Source of the DNA: Sphingobacteriaceae bacterium
GTDB taxonomy: Bacteria; Bacteroidota; Bacteroidia; Sphingobacteriales; Sphingobacteriaceae
Assembly (NCBI GenBank): GCA_947463785.1
Contig: CANHRG010000002.1
Coordinates: 310,001-374,000, forward strand
Direction of reading: 5' to 3'
DNA: 64,000 bases
Shown here: positions 17,119 to 24,229 of the stretch, one piece after another
Position numbering within the stretch: position 1 is the first letter of the stretch
Layout of the letters: each line of letters starts with the position of its first letter
Notes under the pieces: model-generated
What the model saw: the letters and a program-made list of their open reading frames with translations, nothing else
Told to the model about the DNA's origin: nothing
Databases searched by the model: none
Made by a program: the position numbers and the translations under genes

Positions 17119-17217
17119 GCCTTTTCTGATCCCTACGCTGGTATTATCCAGATCAGGTTCGTTGAGTATATTCTCAGATTCCTAAGAACCACCCCCTCAA
17201 AAAAGGCTTTGTATGTA
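17119..17217 (-). ncRNA. TPP (thiamine pyrophosphate) riboswitch aptamer without a downstream thiamine gene
   Basis: Reading the minus strand, the core elements are in order: GGGGGTG, then CTGAGA, then ACCTGATCTGGATAATACC, then AGCGTAGGGA. The closing helix P1 pairs 11 bases (17207-17217 with 17119-17129). This matches the THI-box that normally controls thiamine synthesis or uptake genes. Here transcription runs into a hairpin and then antisense to arsC and acr3; no gene starts on that strand for more than 3 kb until murF-alr at 13903. Whether it is a relic or controls a short or antisense RNA is open. Confidence 0.93.
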
Positions 17218-17328
17218 CAACGCAAAAGACTTGACTTGGTTTTTAAATTTTACATAATTAATTGGCTAGTTATTCGGGTTATTGACCTTAGATTGACCTT
17301 AGGACAAGAATTAGCTAATCAAAAGGGC

Positions 17329-17336
17329 TATATTTG
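17329..17336 (+). promoter_or_regulatory. -7 promoter element of mnmA
   Basis: TATATTTG is an exact TAnnTTTG match whose end lies only 8 bp before the mnmA ATG. The predicted start of transcription is almost at the start codon, implying a leaderless or very short-leader mRNA. Confidence 0.55.
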
Positions 17337-17344
17337 CAGCTGCA

Positions 17345-18433
17345 ATGAGTAAACACGGTAGAATATTGGTGGCCATGAGTGGCGGAGTAGACAGTTCGGT
17401 GGCATCGGTGATGCTGCATGAGCAGGGTTATGAAGTGATTGGGCTGACCATGAAGACCTGGGATTATGCTTCTGCCGGTGGTTCTTCGAAAGAAACGGGC
17501 TGCTGCAGTTTGGATAGTATAAATGATGCCCGTTCATTGGCTGTGGCTTATGGATTCCCCCACTACATTCTCGATATTCGCGATGAGTTTGGCGATTTTG
17601 TAATCGATAATTTTGTGGATGAGTACCTGGCTGGGCGTACGCCTAACCCTTGTGTATTGTGCAATACACACATTAAATGGGAGGCTTTACTTAAACGTGC
17701 CGATAAATTGGATTGCGAATTTATTGCTACCGGTCATTATGCCAATATTCGGATGCAAGAGAATGGCCGCTACGTGATTTCAAAAGGTAAAGACGAGCAC
17801 AAAGACCAGAGTTATGTGTTGTGGGGTGTTTCGCAAGAAAATTTAGCCAGAACGAAATTTCCATTGGGAAGTTTTGCCAAATCAGAAATTCGCCAGATGG
17901 CTTTGGATATGGGTCAAGTAGAATTGGCAAACAAATCTGAAAGTTACGAGATCTGTTTTGTGCCCGATAACGATTATCGTGCTTTTTTACGTCATAAGGT
18001 TAGTGATCTTGATGAGCGTGTTGGGCCAGGAAATTTTGTATTGAGTAATGGTAAAGTGGTTGGTCAGCATCAAGGCTATCCGTTTTATACCATTGGACAG
18101 CGTAAAGGCCTAGGTATTGCCTTGGGGCAACCCATGTTTGTAACCCGTATTTTGCCAGAAAGCAATACCGTAATGCTGGGCACTGAGGAAGAATTACAGC
18201 AAAGCACGGCCCGGGTGCGTAGTTTAAACTTGGTGAAATACGAAAGCATTGCAGAACCATTAGAAGCCATTACCAAAATTCGTTACAAGGATGCGGGTAC
18301 TTTAAGTACCATTGTTCAGGAGGGTGATTTCTTGAACATAGATTTCCATCATTCGGTTTCTGGTGTTGCACCAGGACAATCGGCTGTATTTTACGAAGGC
18401 AGCGATTTATTGGGTGGCGGATTCTTGATGTAA
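17345..18433 (+). CDS. mnmA: tRNA-specific 2-thiouridylase MnmA
   Basis: MnmA thiolates U34 in tRNAs for Lys, Glu and Gln, using persulfide sulfur and ATP. The 362-residue protein has the PP-loop SGGVDS at 12-17, and the two catalytic cysteines Cys103 (TPNPCVLCN) and Cys204 (SYEICFVPD). The tRNA-binding motifs ATGHYAN and FYTIGQRKGLGI are also present. It stands alone between the riboswitch region and topA, with its own promoter element just upstream. Confidence 0.97.
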   Translation: MSKHGRILVAMSGGVDSSVASVMLHEQGYEVIGLTMKTWDYASAGGSSKETGCCSLDSINDARSLAVAYGFPHYILDIRDEFGDFVIDNFVDEYLAGRTPNPCVLCNTHIKWEALLKRADKLDCEFIATGHYANIRMQENGRYVISKGKDEHKDQSYVLWGVSQENLARTKFPLGSFAKSEIRQMALDMGQVELANKSESYEICFVPDNDYRAFLRHKVSDLDERVGPGNFVLSNGKVVGQHQGYPFYTIGQRKGLGIALGQPMFVTRILPESNTVMLGTEEELQQSTARVRSLNLVKYESIAEPLEAITKIRYKDAGTLSTIVQEGDFLNIDFHHSVSGVAPGQSAVFYEGSDLLGGGFLM

Positions 18434-18500
18434 GTTGGCGCCCTGAGTTCCCAGTCGGGAGTCTTCAATTTAGAGTTCTGAGTTTTTAGCACCTATTTTT

Positions 18501-18569
18501 TGTCATGCTGAGTGTAACGAAGCATCTTTATTATGAGCTGAAAGATCCTTCGCACTACTCCGGATGACA
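18501..18569. repeat. REP-like imperfect palindrome, copy 2
   Basis: The left arm TGTCATGCTGAGTGTAACGA and the right arm ending TCCGGATGACA are inverted, with CATCTTT / AAAGATC nearer the centre. It is related to the element at 10777-10849; the left arms share the CTGAGTGnAACGAAG core. Confidence 0.72.
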
Positions 18570-18589
18570 AACGCTCAACAAATAAACCC

Positions 18590-18633
18590 GATTGTAGTCT
18601 CGATTTTCATCGGGACGAAAAGCGGGACTACAG
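18590..18633. repeat. Second intergenic palindrome
   Basis: TTGTAGTC..CGAT at the left faces ATCG and GGGACTACAG at the right, giving a nested inverted repeat (GTAGTC / GACTAC and CGAT / ATCG). It is different in sequence from its neighbour at 18501-18569. Confidence 0.55.
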
Positions 18634-18751
18634 AACCTCAAAGGCAGGGTCGGGACGTTTTCAAAAAACACGACTAAAAATTGGCCTTAAGACGAACGAA
18701 TTTTGCATTCCTGAGTTTAATGTCTTTATTTGCACAAAATTCATCTACTTC

Positions 18752-21100
18752 ATGGCTAAAAATTTACTTATTGTTGAGTCACCGGCTAAAGCCAAAACCA
18801 TTGAGGGATACCTGGGCAAAGATTTCCTGGTGAAATCGAGTTATGGCCATATCCGTGACTTGGTTAAAACCGATGATGCAATTGATATTCACAATAAGTT
18901 TGCCCAGAAATACGAAGTTCCTGCTGATAAAAAGGCTGTGGTAAGTGAATTGAAGAAATTAGCGAAAGCGGCCGAAATGGTTTGGCTGGCATCGGATGAG
19001 GACCGCGAGGGTGAAGCGATTTCCTGGCATTTGTTTGAAACGCTAGAGTTGAAAGCAGAGAAGACCAAGCGCATTGTTTTTCATGAAATTACCAAGCCTG
19101 CCATTGTTAAAGCGATTGAGAATCCACGTCAGATTGACTACAATTTAGTGAATGCGCAACAAGCCCGTCGGGTTTTGGACCGCTTGGTGGGGTTTGAACT
19201 TTCGCCAGTATTGTGGAAAAAGGTTAAACCTTCTTTGTCTGCAGGCCGTGTTCAATCGGTTGCTGTGCGCTTAATTGTTGACCGCGAACGTGAGATAAAT
19301 CAGTTTAAGCCGGAAGCTGCGTTTAAAGTAGTGGCCATATTTAGTACCGGTCAGGCTAAAGAATTGTTTAAAGCAGAATTGCCGCATCGTTTTGCCCAAG
19401 CTGCTGAAGCCGAACGGTTTTTAAACGATTGTTTACATGCCGAATTCAGCGTGAACAGTTTGGAAACCAAACCTGCCAAACGCAGTCCGGCGGCTCCTTT
19501 TACCACCTCTACTTTACAACAAGAAGCAAGCCGTAAATTGGGTTTCTCGGTTTCGAGAACCATGTCGGTAGCTCAGAAATTATACGAAGCGGGTAAGATT
19601 ACTTACATGCGTACGGATTCGGTGAACTTATCGGATACAGCGCTGGATGCTGCGGCTAAAGAAATCCGCTCTGCCTATGGTGATAACTACCATCAGCTAC
19701 GAAAATTTAAAACAAAATCGGCAGGTGCTCAAGAAGCTCATGAAGCTATCCGCCCTACCTATTTTGATGTGCATACCTTAAACGGTGATCCATCGGAGAA
19801 GCGTTTGTACGAATTGATTTGGAAGCGTGCCATTGCTTCGCAGATGACTGAAGCTGCTTTTGAGAAAACGACGGCGAAAATCAGTATTTCTACTCGTAAA
19901 GAGGAATTGGTGGCTCAAGGTGAGGTGATGAAATTTGATGGCTTCTTGAAAGTTTACATGGAATCTAGTGATGAGGAGGAAGATCAGGAAGTAAACTTGG
20001 AAGACAGCAACGATCAGGCTATTTTGCCGCCATTGAGCAAGGGGCAAGCCTTGCAGCTGCGTGAGATGCATGCTACGGAGCGTTATTCACGCCCTCCTGC
20101 CCGATATACCGAAGCCAGTTTGGTTAAAAAATTAGAAGAATTGGGTATCGGTCGCCCGTCTACTTATGCGCCAACCATTTCGACGGTGCAAAACCGCGGT
20201 TATGTGGTAAAAGAAGATCGGGAAGGTAAAACCAGAAATTACCAATTCTTGAGTCTAAGAGATGGCCAACTGGTTAAAGAACTAAAAACAGAAAATACCG
20301 GTGCTGAAAAATCTAAGCTGTTCCCTACTGATATTGGTGCTATTGTAAACGATTTTCTGGTAGCGCATTTTAAGGGTATTGTAGATTTCCACTTCACCGC
20401 CAAGGTAGAAAAGGAATTTGATGAGATTGCCCAGGGCTTAAAAGACTGGACAAAAATGCTGGAGGGTTTTTATGGACCTTTCCATTCTGAAGTAGAGAAT
20501 ACGTTGCAACATGCCGAGCGTGCCAACGGAGGCCGAGATCTGGGTATTGATCCGGTTACGGGCAAAAAAGTTTCGGTGAGAATAGGTCGTTTTGGTCCAT
20601 TTGTACAGATTGGCGATACCGAGGATGAAGAAAAACCGCGTTATGCCAGTTTACGTACTGGGCAAATGCTGGAGAGTATTAGCCTAGAGGAAGCGCTAGA
20701 CCTGTTTAAATTGCCTAAAAAAGTTGGGGTGTTTGAGGAAAAGGAAATGACAGTGGCCATTGGCAAGTTTGGCCCTTACATCCGCCACAACAATGCGTTT
20801 TACTCTTTGCCTAAAGAAGTTGATCCATTTGATGTAGATGAGGCTCAAGCAATAGAAATTATTGCTGATAAGCGTCAACGCGATGCCGAAAAGCTCATTA
20901 AAGTGTTTGACGAAAATCCGGATGCTCGTATTGAGAATGGTCGCTGGGGTCCTTACATCAAGTTTGGCAAGCTAAACATCAAGATACCAAAAGATAAGAC
21001 GCCTGAGAGCTTGAGCTATGCTGATGTATTGGAATTGGCTGAGGCTGCCGAAAAAACAGCTCCAAAGGCTGGTGGACGTCGGTTTGCACGCAAAAAATAA
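18752..21100 (+). CDS. topA: DNA topoisomerase I (type IA)
   Basis: TopA relaxes negative supercoils through a transient 5'-phosphotyrosine break. The 782-residue protein has the TOPRIM domain at the N-terminus (IVESPAKAKTIEGYLG, then WLASDEDREGEAI with the Mg-binding acidic residues) and the active-site Tyr285 in KITYMRTDSVNLS. The C-terminus carries no four-cysteine zinc ribbon; instead there are three GRFGPF-type repeats (RIGRFGPFVQIG, AIGKFGPYIRHN, ENGRWGPYIKFG) that serve as DNA-binding modules, followed by a basic tail. It is the first of at least three genes running in the same direction. Confidence 0.97.
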   Translation: MAKNLLIVESPAKAKTIEGYLGKDFLVKSSYGHIRDLVKTDDAIDIHNKFAQKYEVPADKKAVVSELKKLAKAAEMVWLASDEDREGEAISWHLFETLELKAEKTKRIVFHEITKPAIVKAIENPRQIDYNLVNAQQARRVLDRLVGFELSPVLWKKVKPSLSAGRVQSVAVRLIVDREREINQFKPEAAFKVVAIFSTGQAKELFKAELPHRFAQAAEAERFLNDCLHAEFSVNSLETKPAKRSPAAPFTTSTLQQEASRKLGFSVSRTMSVAQKLYEAGKITYMRTDSVNLSDTALDAAAKEIRSAYGDNYHQLRKFKTKSAGAQEAHEAIRPTYFDVHTLNGDPSEKRLYELIWKRAIASQMTEAAFEKTTAKISISTRKEELVAQGEVMKFDGFLKVYMESSDEEEDQEVNLEDSNDQAILPPLSKGQALQLREMHATERYSRPPARYTEASLVKKLEELGIGRPSTYAPTISTVQNRGYVVKEDREGKTRNYQFLSLRDGQLVKELKTENTGAEKSKLFPTDIGAIVNDFLVAHFKGIVDFHFTAKVEKEFDEIAQGLKDWTKMLEGFYGPFHSEVENTLQHAERANGGRDLGIDPVTGKKVSVRIGRFGPFVQIGDTEDEEKPRYASLRTGQMLESISLEEALDLFKLPKKVGVFEEKEMTVAIGKFGPYIRHNNAFYSLPKEVDPFDVDEAQAIEIIADKRQRDAEKLIKVFDENPDARIENGRWGPYIKFGKLNIKIPKDKTPESLSYADVLELAEAAEKTAPKAGGRRFARKK

Positions 21101-21109
21101 TCCTGATTG

Positions 21110-21517
21110 ATGAAGAAAGATATTTTACAGCCCTTAGTGGAGGGCATTTCTATTGCTGTAGTTTTGGAAAGCGAAGATCCAATTTCAAGACATTGGAACG
21201 TGTATTTGGTCAATCATCGGGCAGATGTTTTGGAAAATGTATTGGTGAGTTCTAAGGGTTATGGGCTAAAAGATGGTCAAGAAGTCAAGACTTCTACCCT
21301 TCGCCACTCATTGGGTGAAGTAGCAGGTAGCAGTTTTGTGGCTATTGAAGCCATTGATGAGCAGGTTTTTGGACTTACCAACGAGTATTGGCTGAGTTTT
21401 TACCTTGGCCGCCAGATTTACGATAAGAAATTCATTTTTTTACCTGAGAGCATAATCGATTCGAACCTAATTCGCATTCCGCTGGTGAATAAGCCGGGTG
21501 TGATGATTGGGGAATAA
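21110..21517 (+). CDS. Conserved protein of unknown function (135 aa)
   Basis: The ATG at 21110 (MKKDILQPLVEG) is 9 bp after the topA stop; the in-frame TTG just before it is not needed. The protein is soluble, acidic and rich in beta-strand-forming residues, with VNHRADVLENVLVSSKGYG and WLSFYLGRQIYDKKFIFLP as distinctive segments. I do not recognise a catalytic motif or a known domain. Its tight spacing with topA and the following exonuclease gene suggests a common transcript, but no function follows from that. Confidence 0.85.
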   Translation: MKKDILQPLVEGISIAVVLESEDPISRHWNVYLVNHRADVLENVLVSSKGYGLKDGQEVKTSTLRHSLGEVAGSSFVAIEAIDEQVFGLTNEYWLSFYLGRQIYDKKFIFLPESIIDSNLIRIPLVNKPGVMIGE

Positions 21518-21532
21518 TTGTTACATTTAAGT

Positions 21533-22243
21533 ATGCTCAGTCAGGTTGACCTTCAACAAGTTTTGGTACTCGATGTGGAGACCGTTCCTCAATACGCTAG
21601 TGCAGATGAGGTTCCAGTACATTTACTAGATCTGTGGGCTCAGAAAACGCAGTATCAGCGTCGTGAGGGTGAAACGCCGGAAGAGTTTTATCACCGGGCG
21701 GGAATTTGGGCCGAGTTTGGAAAGATCGTCTGTATCTCGTTTGGTGGCTTTGTACGTAAACAAGGCGAATACGGTTTCAGAATTAAATCTATTGTTGGCC
21801 ACGATGAGTGTGAATTACTGAAGAAGTTTATCGCTTTTTTGGCTAAGCAATCTTCGAACTTGATTTTGTGTGCCCACAATGGCAAGGAATTTGATTTTCC
21901 GTTTTTATGTCGGCGTATGCTCATCAATGGCTTGACAATTCCTCCCATTTTGCAAATTGCGGGCAAAAAGCCCTGGGAGATTAATCATTTAGATACCATG
22001 GAGTTGTGGAAGTTTGGTGATTACAAGAACTATACTTCGCTAAATTTACTGGCAACGGTTTTGGGCATTCCCAATCCAAAAGATGATATTCAAGGCAGTG
22101 ATGTGCACTGGGTTTACTGGAAAGATCAGGATTTGACACGCATTCAAACCTATTGCCAGAAAGATGTGCTGACCACAGCACAGATTCTACTGAAATTCAA
22201 AGGCATCCCTCCGCTTTCGGATTCACTTATCTCCTACCTCTAA
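21533..22243 (+). CDS. Predicted 3'-5' exonuclease, PolB-exonuclease-like (ribonuclease H fold)
   Basis: The ATG at 21533 (MLSQVDLQQV) is preferred to a TTG 15 bp upstream, giving 236 residues. The DEDD-type core is visible: LDVETVPQ (Asp/Glu of Exo I), LCAHNGKEFDFPFLCRRM (Exo II Asp) and the late YCQKDVLTTAQILLKF (Exo III, Tyr-x3-Asp), as in the DNA polymerase B exonuclease domain. No polymerase domain is attached. Proteins of this family are common in Bacteroidota, with repair or nucleic-acid trimming roles presumed. Its stop overlaps by four bases with the stop of the convergent kinase-like gene. Confidence 0.88.
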   Translation: MLSQVDLQQVLVLDVETVPQYASADEVPVHLLDLWAQKTQYQRREGETPEEFYHRAGIWAEFGKIVCISFGGFVRKQGEYGFRIKSIVGHDECELLKKFIAFLAKQSSNLILCAHNGKEFDFPFLCRRMLINGLTIPPILQIAGKKPWEINHLDTMELWKFGDYKNYTSLNLLATVLGIPNPKDDIQGSDVHWVYWKDQDLTRIQTYCQKDVLTTAQILLKFKGIPPLSDSLISYL

Positions 22244-22968
22244 AAAATAAAATAATTTACCACTGCTGCAGCAACCAGCTGAATGGTCAGGTTGTCCAGA
22301 CCATGGCTACTGATGGCTTCTACTAGAGCTGCTGTCAAACCGCAAACCAAACCTATAGCCAGTGCAGGCAAAAAAGCAAGGTTACTGAGTTGAAGTATGA
22401 AGTAACTGGATATGGTGGTGCTAACTAAGCATACAGCTGCTGAACCTTCTATACTTCGACTAGCTTTTACGCCAAATAAGGTAGGTACAGTGTATTTGTG
22501 TTTGCCCCAGGTGGTTCCTACAGGCTCTCCAACCGCATCTCCCCAGCCGCCTACAAAATATCCTATAAAGGCCGTTTGAGGGAAGAAAATATTAGACAAT
22601 ATGCCTCCCGTTGCGGTAGCCAACAGGGGCAAAATGATGAATTTTTTCTGGTGCGGAGCATCGGTATCGCGGGCAAGTGCCTGGTAAAACCAAGTGCGAT
22701 CACCGAGCCAAACGATGAGTATAACTAGACCAAATACAAAACCGCCTAATATGCTTACGGCATGCAATCCGTACTTAAATTGCAAATAGCCAGCCAAGCT
22801 GAAAATGATAAAATGAAAAGTTTTACGGGTATAAGGTATTCTTACTCCTTTTTTAACCCGCAACCAGCCTGCGAAAACAGCTGCGAAAACAGCTGTGATT
22901 AGAATGGGTAAGCACAATTTTGAAAGCAGCTCAAGCGACGGTAAAAATGATTTAATGATGGGCAGCAT
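22240..22968 (-). CDS. Dolichol/phytol kinase-like membrane protein
   Basis: The 242-residue protein has about seven membrane segments. It contains RKTFHFIIFSLAGYLQFKYG, then GGWGDAVGEPVGTTWGKHKY and SRSIEGSAAVCLVST, and ends with VEAISSHGLDNLTIQL. These match the SEC59/VTE5 group of CTP-dependent polyprenol kinases, relatives of CDP-diglyceride synthases. The likely substrate is an isoprenoid alcohol, but it could be another lipid alcohol. Its start lies inside the end of the upstream gene (17-bp overlap), so the two are translated from one mRNA. That partner has two phosphatase-like domains, which suggests a lipid phosphorylation couple. Confidence 0.82.
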   Translation of the reverse strand: MLPIIKSFLPSLELLSKLCLPILITAVFAAVFAGWLRVKKGVRIPYTRKTFHFIIFSLAGYLQFKYGLHAVSILGGFVFGLVILIVWLGDRTWFYQALARDTDAPHQKKFIILPLLATATGGILSNIFFPQTAFIGYFVGGWGDAVGEPVGTTWGKHKYTVPTLFGVKASRSIEGSAAVCLVSTTISSYFILQLSNLAFLPALAIGLVCGLTAALVEAISSHGLDNLTIQLVAAAVVNYFIF

Positions 22969-24085
22969 GATTCTGGTTTAAGTTTATAGGTTTTTGTTGA
23001 TTTTGTTTGGCAAACTCTTTTATAAACAAACGGGCCTCGGGGCAAACCGTGTTCCAGTGATGTACCACTACAGGTTTAGGCACTTTATTTACGGCAGTTA
23101 GTAGCTGTTGCAGCTCATTTTTAAGGTTGGGATGGGCTACGTTTAGGATGTAGTTTTGGAATTGGATATCGCTGTTTTTCAGAATCTCGTATTCTTCTTT
23201 GATCCTTTTTTGATGATCCACATTGGTTGAATCCATTAAATTGATGACTGTTTTAACGTCTCCGGCAAGAAAAAAAGCCAGAAACTCCTCCTTTGTTGGA
23301 TAGGGTGTAAAATAAATGCCTGGGGCTAGGCGATACAAGTCGCCACGTTCAAAGTTTTTCATGTGTTCAAACGTACGATTGGCGCTGAGCTTGTCTATTT
23401 TGATAGCCTCCTCACCTGCTAATTGCACCAGAAGGTTTTTAACCAGGTTTACCCGATCTTTTCCCAAATAACAATGCACGTAATAGCGTTCATTCTTATT
23501 TCGTGCAAGGGTTTCTATAATCTTCAGCGAAGCTTCATTATCACTTACCCAAGGCAGCATAGGAGCTTGGATGAGGTTCATCTTGTACTTCTTGGCTAAT
23601 TCTTCTTCCTGGGCCATTAAGGTTGGCTCAAAAGGCACCACAGCCGGATGGAGTAAGGAAATGATTGCGGTATAGCCTTGTTCTTTTAAGGCAGTCATTT
23701 TTTCCTCGGTTGGGTAAGGGCCAATAGTGAACTGCTCTGTAACTTGGGCGTTTTGCTGGTCGTTGATGAGCTCCGGCTGCAGGAATAGCGTAAGTACTCC
23801 AAAAGCACATACAAAAGGTAATACTGTACTCAGCAAGGTATATTTTTTCTGGTTCGCTTTGCGCTGCACCAAAAAAATTTGTCTACTCAACCAAAATGAA
23901 CAGCCAATAAGTAGTGCAATTAGTAGCAAAACACCAGTGTTTTCCCACCGTGCAGCGTATTGATTTGTTCGGGCAAAGGTGACCCACCAGCGTACGGGCC
24001 ATAACAAGGTTAGTGTACCCAGGGTAAAGCCGGTACACACCCAAATAAATAAGAAAATGAGGGTATTGTAATAGTTGTTTTTCAT
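22952..24085 (-). CDS. Membrane protein with tandem dual-specificity/PTP-like domains
   Basis: The 377-residue protein has three N-terminal membrane segments (about 10-30, 50-66, 84-101), then two homologous phosphatase-like halves. The first starts IGPYPTEEKM and has a P-loop of the CX5R type: His204-Cys205 through Arg211 (HCYLGKDR). The second starts FTPYPTKEEF and ends VVHHWNTVCPEAR, where the P-loop Cys is not in place, so it looks inactive. This resembles a catalytic plus pseudophosphatase pair. It overlaps the polyprenol-kinase-like gene by 17 bp and could remove phosphate from a lipid or a protein; the substrate is unknown. Confidence 0.8.
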   Translation of the reverse strand: MKNNYYNTLIFLFIWVCTGFTLGTLTLLWPVRWWVTFARTNQYAARWENTGVLLLIALLIGCSFWLSRQIFLVQRKANQKKYTLLSTVLPFVCAFGVLTLFLQPELINDQQNAQVTEQFTIGPYPTEEKMTALKEQGYTAIISLLHPAVVPFEPTLMAQEEELAKKYKMNLIQAPMLPWVSDNEASLKIIETLARNKNERYYVHCYLGKDRVNLVKNLLVQLAGEEAIKIDKLSANRTFEHMKNFERGDLYRLAPGIYFTPYPTKEEFLAFFLAGDVKTVINLMDSTNVDHQKRIKEEYEILKNSDIQFQNYILNVAHPNLKNELQQLLTAVNKVPKPVVVHHWNTVCPEARLFIKEFAKQNQQKPINLNQNHAAHH

Positions 24086-24229
24086 AATTGGTGAAATAAA
24101 TATAAGAACTCTAGCAAAGTTTAGGCCAATTAGATGTTTAAACCAAGAATAAACTAGACTAGTTTAAGTAATTGTGAAATAGTATTTAAGGAGCTTAAAT
24201 ACGCTGATATTGTGTTATCTTAGTTTGCA

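Larger units (their letters stand above)
18434..18751. other. 318-bp intergenic region mnmA-topA
   Basis: No coding frame is credible. The region holds two imperfect palindromes (18501-18569 and 18590-18633) and, near its right end, the T-rich stretch before topA with a TTTATTTG element about 20 bp before the start codon, a plausible -7 box. Nothing else is recognisable. Confidence 0.7.

Noticed and set aside
14731-17344. Attachment-site repeat of the tRNA-Leu 3' end at the far side of the ars operon
   Set aside because: I looked for a copy of the tRNA 3' end near 17080-17340 and saw none, and there is no integrase; integration is not supported.
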